DNA from: Prochlorococcus marinus str. MIT 9515
GTDB lineage: Bacteria; Cyanobacteriota; Cyanobacteriia; PCC-6307; Cyanobiaceae
Reading direction: 5' to 3'
Assembly (NCBI RefSeq): GCF_000015665.1
Contig: NC_008817.1
Location: forward strand, 62,001 to 126,000
Length of the DNA stretch: 64,000 nt
The notes beneath the pieces are model-generated. The model searched no databases. It saw only the letters and a list, made by a program, of their open reading frames with translations, and was not told the DNA's origin. The position numbers and the translations under genes were made by a program. Positions 26,839 through 35,631 of the stretch are shown here, piece by piece. The number at the start of each line of letters is the position of its first letter. The stretch's first letter is position 1.

Positions 26839-27201
26839 ATGCCTAATCAAACTAATTCTTTTTCAAGCCCTTTAAGTTATGAGATTGTTGAAGATATAGA
26901 ACAATTGAATTTATCAATAATCCAAAAACACCATATAAGATTACTTGCTCATTGTCTTGCGATTTTAAAAGAGATAGTAAAAGAAGATATATCTCCGCTG
27001 GAAGAAGATGAGCGCCTTAGAGAATGGTGTGAAAAACAATCCAAGAAATTTAATGATGAAAATTTTAATCAACTTTTTTACGAACAAATGTCTTCTGCTT
27101 CTCAAAAATTAAACGCTTATTCCCAGAGCATTGAAAAAAACCTCAAAGAATTGGATCTCGAGGATTTAATTCTATTAGTCGCACAAAATCAAGAATATTA
27201 A
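26839..27201 (+). CDS. Unknown protein divergent from the SUF operon
   Basis: A 120-residue, mostly helical, acidic, soluble protein (SIIQKHHIRLLAHCLAILKEI, then ISPLEEDERLREWCEKQSKKF). It has three Cys (two of them singly placed) but no CxxC or HTH motif. In many cyanobacteria the gene divergent from sufB is the repressor sufR, but this protein lacks the winged-helix domain and the C-terminal cysteines of SufR and is about half its length. The function is unknown. Its position suggests a link with Fe-S assembly, or it may simply be a neighbour. Confidence 0.65.
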   Translation: MPNQTNSFSSPLSYEIVEDIEQLNLSIIQKHHIRLLAHCLAILKEIVKEDISPLEEDERLREWCEKQSKKFNDENFNQLFYEQMSSASQKLNAYSQSIEKNLKELDLEDLILLVAQNQEY

Positions 27202-27372
27202 TTATGAAGTGATCCCGAAGAAAAAATATATTTTTGTTGAGTTCTTAACAATTCAAGGTAATAAAATTTAAAAAATAAGAAAATTAATTTAGAACGTATA
27301 ATTTCCAAGATTTGTCTAAAACTCTTTTGTAGCAACTATTTATAAAGAAGTTGTAAATTTTAAAAAATTGAA

Positions 27373-27462
27373 AGTAGTCAGAAGATCCTGACGACTGCCT
27401 CTAATAACCCGCAATCAGCCCAAAAAAAGAACATACTTACTCCATGCAATTTATGGAGTTTT
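27373..27462 (+). promoter_or_regulatory. Structured leader of the DUF4912 gene, with SD-sequestering hairpin
   Basis: Two stem-loops lie before the GTG at 27467. The first (27373-27396) pairs AGT/ACT and GTCAG/CTGAC around an AAGATC loop with one A-G mismatch. The second (27440-27458) is the perfect stem CTCCAT/ATGGAG with a 7-nt loop, followed by TTTT. The second stem contains GGAG (27455-27458), which at 8 nt from the GTG is the natural ribosome binding site. The region between, with TAACCCGC and CAGCCC, is richer in G+C than its surroundings. It could be a translational switch, an attenuator or the 3' end of a small RNA. Confidence 0.5.
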
Positions 27463-27466
27463 AAAA

Positions 27467-28573
27467 GTGGTTGATGGGATCAAGAATAAAGAAAATTTAC
27501 TTAGTTTAACCCTCAGACAACTGCGTAAAGAAGCAAGTAAATTATCTGTCCCCTTATATAGTAGAAAAACAAAAGCCGTATTAGTTGATCTTATAATCAA
27601 ATATCAAAAGAAAGTTGATGATAAATCTAATCAAACCAAAGATAATAAAATTTTTAAAAAAATATCAAATCCTATTGATCAACCATCAAAAGAATCAGTT
27701 GATACAAAAGTTGTATTTTTGCCTAGAGACCCTGAATGGGCTTATGTTTTTTGGCAAATCTCAGAAAGTGATCGAGAAAAAGCTCAGTCTTTGGGTGCTA
27801 GTAAAATATGTCTTCGCTTGTATGATGCTACTGGTCTCGGAGAAGGGGAATTTAATCAAGGAACTCTAAGAGAAATTAATGTCGATAGTCATAGCACTGA
27901 ATGGTACTTGCCAATTCCTCTGGCAGATAGAGACTACAAAGTCGAATTGGGCTATAAGTATGGGTTTAAGTGGATGTCTCTAGCTTTTTCTTCAGTTAGT
28001 CATGTACCAGGCTCTCTTCCTTCAGAACAGATTTTAGATAAATTTGTTCCTTTTAACCTTGATTCACCAGCGGTATCCGACTCTTCTCCAGGGATACAAA
28101 GTCCCATGGGACAAGAAGCTAATGCATTACATGAACGCTTATATCAGGCAGCTACAAGTTTTTCTACTAGAAGAAAAGTAGGATCTGAGGAATTCATGGA
28201 AGATTTAAATTCTACAAATTTAAATTCAAACCTTTCCGATTCTGGAGCAGGACAATGGTCTTCAGGTTTAAATGAATCTGGTAGTGGAATAGTTAAAAAT
28301 AGATCTTTTTGGTTGGTTGCTGATGCGGAGTTAATTGTTTATGGAGCGACAGATCCAACTGCCAAGCTTACAATTGGCGAGGAAGAGGTTCCTTTAGCTG
28401 CTGATGGCACGTTTAGACTTCAAGTTCCTTTTAGAGATGGCTCTCAAAAATATGAAATTAAAGCTGTTGACTTTTCTGGTGAACAAGAAAAAAATATAAC
28501 TATGAAATTTGATAGGGCTACGCCACATGATGATACAAATGAAAAAGATAATGCAGAGACTGAATGGTTTTAA
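27467..28573 (+). CDS. DUF4912 domain protein with SAP/Rho-N-like N-terminus
   Basis: A 368-residue protein. Residues ~13-50 (LSLTLRQLRKEASKLSVPLYSRKTKAVLVDLI) resemble the small helical SAP/Rho-N nucleic-acid-binding motif. Residues ~80-180 contain the DUF4912 pattern, with VVFLPRDPEWAYVFWQIS opening the domain and YKVELGYK after it. A disordered Ser/Asn/Gly linker follows, and then a beta-rich segment with FWLVADAELIVYGATDPTAKL. DUF4912 proteins are widespread in bacteria and uncharacterised. The start GTG sits just past a hairpin that covers its ribosome binding site. Confidence 0.8.
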   Translation: MVDGIKNKENLLSLTLRQLRKEASKLSVPLYSRKTKAVLVDLIIKYQKKVDDKSNQTKDNKIFKKISNPIDQPSKESVDTKVVFLPRDPEWAYVFWQISESDREKAQSLGASKICLRLYDATGLGEGEFNQGTLREINVDSHSTEWYLPIPLADRDYKVELGYKYGFKWMSLAFSSVSHVPGSLPSEQILDKFVPFNLDSPAVSDSSPGIQSPMGQEANALHERLYQAATSFSTRRKVGSEEFMEDLNSTNLNSNLSDSGAGQWSSGLNESGSGIVKNRSFWLVADAELIVYGATDPTAKLTIGEEEVPLAADGTFRLQVPFRDGSQKYEIKAVDFSGEQEKNITMKFDRATPHDDTNEKDNAETEWF

Positions 28574-28585
28574 ATAATTAAATCA

Positions 28586-28756
28586 ATGTTGAAAAAAATT
28601 GTTGCTTTTACGCCTTTATTTGGAGCTTTAACTTTTCCTCTTATAGTCCCTATTACAATTTCTAAGTTTGGAGTTAATTATGGCATTCTCAGTGCATTAG
28701 TAATTTCTTCCTTATGGTTTATCGCTATGTTAAGAACATCCGAAATGCCTCATTAA
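28586..28756 (+). CDS. 56-residue membrane peptide
   Basis: An ATG at 28586, 12 bp after the DUF4912 stop, opens a 56-codon frame. The peptide MLKKIVAFTPLFGALTFPLI continues with a Pro/Gly turn and a second hydrophobic stretch YGILSALVISSLWFIAML, so two short spans, with a polar tail RTSEMPH. The composition and tight spacing between two real genes support it. The function is unknown. Confidence 0.65.
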   Translation: MLKKIVAFTPLFGALTFPLIVPITISKFGVNYGILSALVISSLWFIAMLRTSEMPH

Positions 28757-28789
28757 TTTAGTTAGATTTTTTTAAGTTTTATAAAAATC

Positions 28790-30427
28790 ATGACTGAAGT
28801 AAAAGTAATTCATATAAATAACCCTTTTCAAGATCAAAAGCCAGGTACCTCAGGTTTGAGAAAAAGTACTATAAGGTTTCAAGAAGAGCATTACTTAGAA
28901 ATATTTATAGAAGCAATTTTTAAATCACTTAAATCTTTGCAAGGTTCAACTTTGGTTGTCGGCGGTGATGGTAGGTATGGAAATATCGCAGCAATTAAAA
29001 AGATCATTCAAATTTGTGTCGCTCATAAAGTCAGAAAAGTTATTATCCCCAAAAATGGTTTATTATCAACACCTGCGACCTCTCATTTGATTAGAAAAGA
29101 AGGAGCTATTGGAGGTATTATTCTTTCAGCAAGTCATAATCCTGGAGGACTTCAAGGTGATTTCGGAGTGAAATTAAATATTTCGAATGGTGGACCTGCA
29201 CCTGAGTCGCTAACTAATCAGATATATCAATGTTCTCAATCACTCAAAAGTTATAAAATTAGCAAAATTCAAATACCAGACTTAGATAAGTTTGGTGTGT
29301 TTTCATTTGGTGAAACCTCATTAGCAATAATTGATGGATTAAAGGATTATTCAGATTTAATGGAGAGTATTTTTGATTTTGATCAAATAAGTGATTTTTT
29401 AAAAAGAGATTTCTCGTTAATTTTTGATGCTATGAATGCAGTTACTGGTCCATATGCAAAAAATATTTTTGTCGAAAAAATGGGTCTTGGTGATGATTGT
29501 TTAATGAACGGAGTTCCATTAGAGGATTTTGGAGGGTTACACCCTGATCCCAATCTTACTTATGCCTCTAAGTTAGCGGACTTATTATTAGTTCAAAAAT
29601 CTTATAGTTTTGGAGCTGCCTGTGATGGTGATGGTGATAGAAATATGATTTTAGGTCAGGGATGTTTCGTAAACCCAAGTGACAGTCTTGCAGTTATAAC
29701 TGCTAATTCAAATTGTATCCCCGGATATAAAGATGGGATCTCAGGTGTTGCAAGATCTATGCCTACGAGTTCAGCTGTTGACTTTGTGGCTAGTGCTTTA
29801 AATATTCCTTGCTTTGAAACACCAACAGGATGGAAATTTTTTGGAAATCTCTTGGATTCTAATTTAATTACAATTTGTGGAGAAGAAAGCTTCGGAACTG
29901 GTAGTAATCATGTTAGAGAAAAGGATGGCTTATGGGCGGTTTTATATTGGCTGCAAATTTTAGCTGTGAAAAATTGTTCAGTAAGTGAATTAATGCAAAA
30001 CCACTGGAAACAATATGGAAGAAATTATTATTCAAGGCATGATTACGAGGCTATCCCTTCTAATGTTGCGAATCAAATATTTAATAATCTATCTTCTATG
30101 CTTCCAAATTTAAAAGAAAATAGGTTTGCTGGAAATTTGGTAAAACGAGCTGATAACTTTTCGTATTTAGATCCAGTAGATAATTCTATTAGTAAAAATC
30201 AAGGATTAAGAATCATACTTGAGGATAATTCTAGAGTAATCTTACGTTTGTCAGGGACTGGTACTAAAGGTTCAACTTTAAGATTATATTTCGAAAAATT
30301 TGCAAGCTCTGAACAAAATTTAGATTTAAATCCTCAAATAGCTCTAAAAACTTTAATTAATGATTTAGATCATTTATTGAATATTTCAAAACTTACCAAA
30401 ATGGAAAAACCTACTGTCATTACGTAG
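28790..30427 (+). CDS. pgm: Phosphoglucomutase (alpha-D-glucose type)
   Basis: A 545-residue alpha-phosphohexomutase. The phosphoserine loop is ILSASHNPGG with catalytic S115, the metal loop is CDGDGDRN near residue 281, the sugar-binding loop is CGEESFGTGS near 364, and the C-terminal phosphate loop is RLSGTGTKGSTLR. The N-terminus QKPGTSGLRK is typical of PgmA rather than phosphomannomutase. It interconverts glucose-1-P and glucose-6-P, linking glycogen and central carbon metabolism. Confidence 0.95.
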   Translation: MTEVKVIHINNPFQDQKPGTSGLRKSTIRFQEEHYLEIFIEAIFKSLKSLQGSTLVVGGDGRYGNIAAIKKIIQICVAHKVRKVIIPKNGLLSTPATSHLIRKEGAIGGIILSASHNPGGLQGDFGVKLNISNGGPAPESLTNQIYQCSQSLKSYKISKIQIPDLDKFGVFSFGETSLAIIDGLKDYSDLMESIFDFDQISDFLKRDFSLIFDAMNAVTGPYAKNIFVEKMGLGDDCLMNGVPLEDFGGLHPDPNLTYASKLADLLLVQKSYSFGAACDGDGDRNMILGQGCFVNPSDSLAVITANSNCIPGYKDGISGVARSMPTSSAVDFVASALNIPCFETPTGWKFFGNLLDSNLITICGEESFGTGSNHVREKDGLWAVLYWLQILAVKNCSVSELMQNHWKQYGRNYYSRHDYEAIPSNVANQIFNNLSSMLPNLKENRFAGNLVKRADNFSYLDPVDNSISKNQGLRIILEDNSRVILRLSGTGTKGSTLRLYFEKFASSEQNLDLNPQIALKTLINDLDHLLNISKLTKMEKPTVIT

Positions 30428-30460
30428 ATTTTAAAAATGATTTATTCTTAGGTAAAAAAG

Positions 30461-31747
30461 ATGTCCGATAATTTATTTAGTAATGCTTTTCAAATTCAAA
30501 GTAACGCTCCATTAGCGGACAGATTGAGGCCGAAGACTCTGGATGACTTTTTCGGTCAAGAATCAATCTTAGGAAATAATTCTTTATTGAGAAATGCAAT
30601 ATTGAACGATAAGGTTGGAAATATAATTTTTTCTGGTCCACCTGGAGTAGGTAAAACAACTTTAATTGAGATAATATCTTCTAATACTCGTTCCGCATTA
30701 ATAAAGTTGAATGCTGTTTTGTCTAGTATTAAGGAGTTACGAACTGAAATAGCTAACGCAAAGGAAAGGTTACTTAGTTCAAATAGAAAAACAATTTTAT
30801 TTATTGATGAGGTTCATAGATTTACTTCAATACAGCAAGATGCTCTGCTTCCCTCAATTGAGAACGGGACCATTACTTTTATTGGTGCTACGACAGAAAA
30901 TCCTTTCTTTGCTGTAAATAAAGCTTTAATAAGTAGAGCTCGTGTTTTTTCATTAATTCCTTTGAATACTAATGATTTGAGGAAAATAATTGAAAAAGTA
31001 GTAAATTATTACGCTTGTCTTGAAGATCCAAAAGCTATCGAAATAACCGAAGAGGCAATTAGTCATTTAATAAAATATTCTGGAGGCGATGCGAGGAATC
31101 TCATAAACGCTTTAGAATCAGGTATAAGCATTACGAAGGAAAATAAAGATAAATTAGTTTTTATTGATCTCTCTATAGCTGAAGATTCAATTCAAAAGAA
31201 AAATATTGTTTATGACAAAAATGGACAAAATCATTTTGATGTCATTAGTGCATTTATAAAATCTATTAGGGGTTCAGACCCAGATGCGACCTTATATTGG
31301 CTTGCTAATATGGTTGAAGCAGGTGAAGATCCAAATTTTATTTTTAGAAGACTTTTGATTTCTGCTAGCGAGGATATTGGTCTCGCAGATCCTAATGCAA
31401 TAGTTGTTGTACAGTCGTGTTGTGATGCTTTTGATCGAGTTGGTTTGCCTGAAGGATTATTTTTTCTTTCTCAAGCCTCTTTATACCTAGCAATTTCTCC
31501 AAAGAGTAATAGTACTAAATCAATTTTTAAAGCAGTAGAAGCAATTAAGACTACTAATGTATCGTTGGTTCCCAATCATCTTAAAAATAATGCTAGTAAT
31601 TACTTAAATCCGCATAATTATCATGAGAACTTGTTATCACAAGAATATCTTCCAACTGAGTTAAAAGGAATAAAATTTTGGCAACATAAAAATTCTGGAT
31701 GGGAAAAAAATAAATATGATGATTTAGTTAAAAAACGAAAAAGTTAG
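30461..31747 (+). CDS. rarA: Replication-associated recombination protein A (RarA/MgsA AAA ATPase)
   Basis: A 428-residue clamp-loader-like ATPase: LADRLRPKTLDDFFGQ, Walker A GPPGVGKT at 59-66, Walker B ILFIDEVHRF at 111-120, sensor GATTENPFF and the C-terminal SDPDATLYWLANMVEAGEDP tetramerisation region typical of RarA/Mgs1/WRNIP1. It acts at stalled replication forks. It lies 33 bp after pgm, and its stop overlaps the PPTase stop on the other strand by 4 bp. Confidence 0.95.
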   Translation: MSDNLFSNAFQIQSNAPLADRLRPKTLDDFFGQESILGNNSLLRNAILNDKVGNIIFSGPPGVGKTTLIEIISSNTRSALIKLNAVLSSIKELRTEIANAKERLLSSNRKTILFIDEVHRFTSIQQDALLPSIENGTITFIGATTENPFFAVNKALISRARVFSLIPLNTNDLRKIIEKVVNYYACLEDPKAIEITEEAISHLIKYSGGDARNLINALESGISITKENKDKLVFIDLSIAEDSIQKKNIVYDKNGQNHFDVISAFIKSIRGSDPDATLYWLANMVEAGEDPNFIFRRLLISASEDIGLADPNAIVVVQSCCDAFDRVGLPEGLFFLSQASLYLAISPKSNSTKSIFKAVEAIKTTNVSLVPNHLKNNASNYLNPHNYHENLLSQEYLPTELKGIKFWQHKNSGWEKNKYDDLVKKRKS

Positions 31748-32400
31748 ATTATCTTCGAGCTGCAAATAATATTAGATATTAATTGAGATATATCTTTATA
31801 CGCTAAGGAGATAGTCCATTTGTAAAAAGTAATTTGGGTGAATTTTAACTTCAGTTTCTTCGCATTATGAAAAAGTGTTTTTTCATTTTCATAATATTGC
31901 CATTCTTTTAGGTCTTCAGATAATTTGCCATGATTCCATTTTATAGCGGCTTCAATTGCACACCATTGATTTAATATTGATTTTTTGTATGATTCGCTCG
32001 TTTGATTGGATTTTTTTGAGGTTAAGAAATATTTTTTTGCTAATTTCATATAACTAAAATCTCTATCTACTCTTTCGATATCAATTCCGATTTTTTTTTC
32101 ATGCCAAACTAATATAATCGCATCACAGCAATGACTAAAACTCAAATAGCCCATCCCTTTCGGTAATTTAGGAGGCTCTCCAGGATCTGCAATTATGGGT
32201 ATTTCTAATGGATTTATATTAAAAAGAGTTCCTAAAGACTGTCTTATGTAAGCTCTGCTTTCTAAAAAAATATTTGCTCGTTGCTTCGAAAGCTTATTTG
32301 CGATTTCTAGTTCTTTCAGTGTTGCGACATCTTGTACACCTTTTATCTTATGAAACCAGATTTTTGGTATTTTAGAATCATAGTTATTTAATAATGTCAA
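31744..32400 (-). CDS. 4'-phosphopantetheinyl transferase (Sfp/HetI type)
   Basis: A 218-residue protein with the Sfp-superfamily motifs KLPKGMGYLSFSHC, GIDIE at 105-109 (Mg ligands D107 and E109) and WCAIEAAIKW at 146-155 with E150 and K154. It transfers phosphopantetheine from CoA to acyl carrier protein. Sfp-type enzymes serve as the general ACP-activating enzyme in cyanobacteria, which lack AcpS. The start overlaps the divergent peroxiredoxin gene by 7 bp. Confidence 0.93.
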   Translation of the reverse strand: MTLLNNYDSKIPKIWFHKIKGVQDVATLKELEIANKLSKQRANIFLESRAYIRQSLGTLFNINPLEIPIIADPGEPPKLPKGMGYLSFSHCCDAIILVWHEKKIGIDIERVDRDFSYMKLAKKYFLTSKKSNQTSESYKKSILNQWCAIEAAIKWNHGKLSEDLKEWQYYENEKTLFHNAKKLKLKFTQITFYKWTISLAYKDISQLISNIICSSKII

Positions 32401-32867
32401 TGGCTCTTAGGGTTGGTGATGTGGCACCAGAATTTAAATTAAAAGACTCTTTTGAAAAAGATGTATCTTTAAAAGATTTTAAAGGTAAAAGAATAATACT
32501 ATATTTTTATCCAAAAGATAATACTCCAGGCTGTACTAAAGAAGCTTGTAATTTTAAGGAAAATTGGGATTTACTTAAGCAAAATAATTTTGTAGTTATT
32601 GGAATTAGTAAGGACAGCTCTGCTTCACATCTTAAATTTATTGAGAAATTTGACTTGCCTTTTGTTCTTTTGACTGACCCTGAACCTTTTAAAGTTTCTT
32701 CTGATTATGACAGTTACGGTCTTAAAAAATTTATGGGAAAGGAATACATGGGAATGATGAGAAATACTTTTTTAATTGATGCTGATGGTAAAGTTGAAAA
32801 AATTTACTTAAAGGTTAAAGCAGCTATCATGGCAGACCATATTATTTCAGATTTAGGATTAAGATAA
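32394..32867 (+). CDS. bcp: Peroxiredoxin Q / bacterioferritin comigratory protein
   Basis: A 157-residue protein with the peroxidatic motif YFYPKDNTPGCTKEACNF. The peroxidatic cysteine is C47 and the resolving one C52, so this is an atypical 2-Cys PrxQ. It reduces hydrogen and organic peroxides with thioredoxin. The start may be the ATG at 32394 or the one two codons later (MALRVGD). Starts of this gene and the PPTase gene overlap on opposite strands by 7 bp. Confidence 0.95.
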   Translation: MSMALRVGDVAPEFKLKDSFEKDVSLKDFKGKRIILYFYPKDNTPGCTKEACNFKENWDLLKQNNFVVIGISKDSSASHLKFIEKFDLPFVLLTDPEPFKVSSDYDSYGLKKFMGKEYMGMMRNTFLIDADGKVEKIYLKVKAAIMADHIISDLGLR

Positions 32868-32872
32868 ATATT

Positions 32873-33553
32873 TCAGTGATTGAAATGTGTAATCATACCT
32901 TGCATAACTAAATTCGGGGCGATAACAATATCTTTATTCTTTTGCTTTAATCTACTTCCAATTAATTCAGAGTCACCTCCGCATATAATCAAAATGTCTT
33001 TTGCGGGTTCAAATGATGAATTAATTACACCCATTAGAGAATTAGATACACCTTTTAACATTGCATCTTCTGTATTAATTAAAAAATCTTGAATAGGGAT
33101 ATCATATTTTTTAGGAGCTTTGAGATTCTTGGTAAATTTTTCCATAGATCTCAGTTGCGTAAGAAAACCAGGTGCAATTTGCCCACCGATAATAGAGCCC
33201 TCCGCAGTTAACTTCGTAAGTGATAAAGTCGTCCCACAATCTGCTACTAATAGGTTTTTCTTGGAGGGATTTTCAATTATTTTTGAAGCTTCCAAACAAC
33301 CAAGAGCTCTATCAACTCCAAAATAATGCGGAAGGTTTTGTAATTTAATATCTTTAGTAGTTATTTCATTTTCTTGTTTAAGAGACAAATCAGTCAGTTC
33401 CCCAACTGATGCCCAAACTAAACTCTTTAAATTGATATTTTGCGGTATTTTACTATTCTTTTGTGTGTGAAAGAACCTATACTGATTTTTTAAATTTTCT
33501 GCCCAGTGAAGTCTGCTATTGCCAACTAATAAAAAATGATTTCTTTCGAACAT
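32873..33553 (-). CDS. coaX: Pantothenate kinase type III
   Basis: A 226-residue actin-like-fold protein with VGNSRLHWA (phosphate-1 loop, degenerate DxGNT), a pantothenate-binding GVDRALGCLEA, LLVADCGTTLSL (phosphate-2) and IICGGDSELIGSRL. It phosphorylates pantothenate, the first step of CoA synthesis; type III enzymes are not feedback-inhibited by CoA. The first motif has Ser-Arg in place of the usual Thr, as in other divergent cyanobacterial members. cysH follows upstream on the same strand after 17 bp. Confidence 0.85.
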   Translation of the reverse strand: MFERNHFLLVGNSRLHWAENLKNQYRFFHTQKNSKIPQNINLKSLVWASVGELTDLSLKQENEITTKDIKLQNLPHYFGVDRALGCLEASKIIENPSKKNLLVADCGTTLSLTKLTAEGSIIGGQIAPGFLTQLRSMEKFTKNLKAPKKYDIPIQDFLINTEDAMLKGVSNSLMGVINSSFEPAKDILIICGGDSELIGSRLKQKNKDIVIAPNLVMQGMITHFNH

Positions 33554-33570
33554 GATCCTGAAAGAAAATT

Positions 33571-34299
33571 TTAATTTTCAGTATGAATTCCACACTCTTG
33601 CTTCATCCCCCTAAATCTTGTTGACCTGCCTTCATTCTCTATACTATCAGGAGAGCTAGAATGCCAATCACCTACAGTTGAATAACCTTTTGAAAAAAGT
33701 GGGTGAGAAGGTAATTGATTTTCTTTCATGTAATAATAAATATCTTTGTTTTTCCAGTTCAGTAATGGCCTTAAAGAAAGTCGGTTTCGTATTACATCAA
33801 CAAATTTCATTTTATTTCTATTATTCGTTTGTTCTGATCTCACACCACTAGCCCAGCAATTAATGTTATGACTATCTAAAGCCTTTTCTAAAGGTTTGAC
33901 TTTTCTTATGTCATGGTATTTATCTAAGTCACTAGATTTATTAGTTTCCCAAAGTTTGCCATATAGCGATTCCATTCTTGCCGGCGATATTTCACTTTGT
34001 AAAACCTCAATCTCTAAAGATAAATCATTAATAAGTCTCTCTGCATATTTATATGTCTCTGAGGGTAAGTAACCTGTATCTATCCAAAAGATTTTAATTT
34101 TCTTTTGTAATGAGCATTCATTCACCATATGCAATATCACTGATGACTGTATCCCAAAGCTTGTAGTAATAGCAAAGTGATTATCAAAGTTTCTATAACC
34201 CCATAACATTATTTCTTTTGAGGTCATATCTTTTAATTTTTTATTTTGCTCTTCTAAATTAAGTTTTATACTTTCTAGAGTTTTCTCAATCATCATCAA
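33571..34299 (-). CDS. cysH: Phosphoadenosine phosphosulfate (PAPS) reductase
   Basis: A 242-residue protein. The C-terminal catalytic motif ECGIHTE has C236. Other motifs are TSFGIQSSVILHM, FWIDTGYLPSETY and GYSTVGDWHSS. The Cys-Cys and CxxC cluster ligands of APS reductases are absent: YHDIRKVKPL and GDWHSS occupy those places. It is therefore the 4Fe-4S-free, thioredoxin-dependent PAPS form, making sulfite for cysteine synthesis. Confidence 0.93.
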   Translation of the reverse strand: MMMIEKTLESIKLNLEEQNKKLKDMTSKEIMLWGYRNFDNHFAITTSFGIQSSVILHMVNECSLQKKIKIFWIDTGYLPSETYKYAERLINDLSLEIEVLQSEISPARMESLYGKLWETNKSSDLDKYHDIRKVKPLEKALDSHNINCWASGVRSEQTNNRNKMKFVDVIRNRLSLRPLLNWKNKDIYYYMKENQLPSHPLFSKGYSTVGDWHSSSPDSIENEGRSTRFRGMKQECGIHTEN

Positions 34300-34387
34300 A
34301 GGTAGTTAGGATTTTGAGGTTATACGCTCAGTTTGAAGATTATTCGTTTAATTTAATAATACATTTAGTATTAACAATATAGCCTTC

Positions 34388-35575
34388 ATGAAATCAATAA
34401 AAAAACCAATAGTAATAGTTGGCGCAGGCTTTGGAGGTATGACAGTTGCCTCAAATTTAAAGCGACTTAATCCCTCTTTGCCAATTCTAGTCGTTGATTC
34501 TGAAGCTAGGTTTTTATTTAAACCTCTAATGTATGAGGTTATAAGCGAAGAATTGTCAATGTGGGAGACTACTCCTGAATTTTCAAAAATATTTTCAGAC
34601 TTAGGTATTACTTTTTTGAGAAATTGTTTAACCAAAATTAGATTTGATGAAAAAATTCTTGAATTTAATGATGACTTACATATAGGTTATGAATTTTTAA
34701 TTCTTTGTACAGGCTCAGTATCTAGTAATTTCTCGGTGAAAGGTGTTGATGAAAACTGTTATTTTTTTAATAACTTAAAGGACCTTACAAAGTTAAAGTC
34801 TTTTTTGAAACAATTTCAAAATAACAAAATAAAGAAGAACTTATTTGTAATTGGAGCGGGTCCTTCAGGAGTAGAGATTGCTTGTAAAATTCATGATACG
34901 TATAAAGATAAATTTGATATTTCTATTGTTGAAAGATCTAATGAAATTTTAGGTCAAAATAAGATTTTTAATCGTGAAGAGGCTGAAAAAGCTTTAGAGA
35001 GAAGAAAAATAAATATTCTGTTAAATTCAACTGTTCAAGAGATTTCAGAAAAAAAAATTAGTATTTTGAATGATTCTGAGATTAAAAAGTTAGAACAAGA
35101 TGTTGTAATTTGGACTGCTGGTATTAAACCTAACCTGCCTTATATTGACGAACAAGTAAAACAAATAAAGGGAAGAATTTTAGTAAATAACAAATTTCAG
35201 ATAGAAAATTATTTGAATTCTTTTGCTATTGGAGATATTTCAATCATTCAAGGCATGGAGGAATTGCCTTTGACAGCTCAAGTTGCAATGCAACAAGGAG
35301 ACCATCTCGCTAAAAATATCGAACGAATCTTTCTAGAACAAGATCTTTTGCCTTTTGATTTTCAAGATAATGGTGAAATGATTAGTTTAGGAATGGGTGA
35401 AGCCTCTATCTCCGCTTTGGGTGTAACTTTATCCGGGAAGTTAGCATTCGAGGCAAGAAGGTTGATATACGCTTCAAAAATGCCTGACATTAGCAGAAGT
35501 TTAAAATCTACCGCTTCTTGGTTATTTCAAAAAAAATCTATTATCAATAAATTTGTTAACAAAAGACCAAAATAA
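34388..35575 (+). CDS. ndbB: Type II NAD(P)H dehydrogenase
   Basis: A 395-residue FAD-dependent oxidoreductase with two Rossmann motifs: IVIVGAGFGGMT at the N-terminus for FAD and FVIGAGPSGVEIA near residue 156 for NAD(P)H. NDH-2 family segments are VVIWTAGIKPN and FAIGDIS. A hydrophobic/amphipathic C-terminal region (ISALGVTLSGKLAFEARRLIYASKM) fits membrane association. It passes electrons from NAD(P)H to quinone without pumping protons. The choice of ndbB among paralogues is approximate. Confidence 0.85.
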   Translation: MKSIKKPIVIVGAGFGGMTVASNLKRLNPSLPILVVDSEARFLFKPLMYEVISEELSMWETTPEFSKIFSDLGITFLRNCLTKIRFDEKILEFNDDLHIGYEFLILCTGSVSSNFSVKGVDENCYFFNNLKDLTKLKSFLKQFQNNKIKKNLFVIGAGPSGVEIACKIHDTYKDKFDISIVERSNEILGQNKIFNREEAEKALERRKINILLNSTVQEISEKKISILNDSEIKKLEQDVVIWTAGIKPNLPYIDEQVKQIKGRILVNNKFQIENYLNSFAIGDISIIQGMEELPLTAQVAMQQGDHLAKNIERIFLEQDLLPFDFQDNGEMISLGMGEASISALGVTLSGKLAFEARRLIYASKMPDISRSLKSTASWLFQKKSIINKFVNKRPK

Positions 35576-35631
35576 AGGTTTAACTTTTTTGACATATTGT
35601 TTATAGGTATATTTAGTTAAATAAGTTTGAT

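Noticed and set aside
33571-34299. APS reductase with an Fe-S cluster
   Set aside because: The CC and CxxC ligands are missing; the sequence fits the PAPS-specific type.
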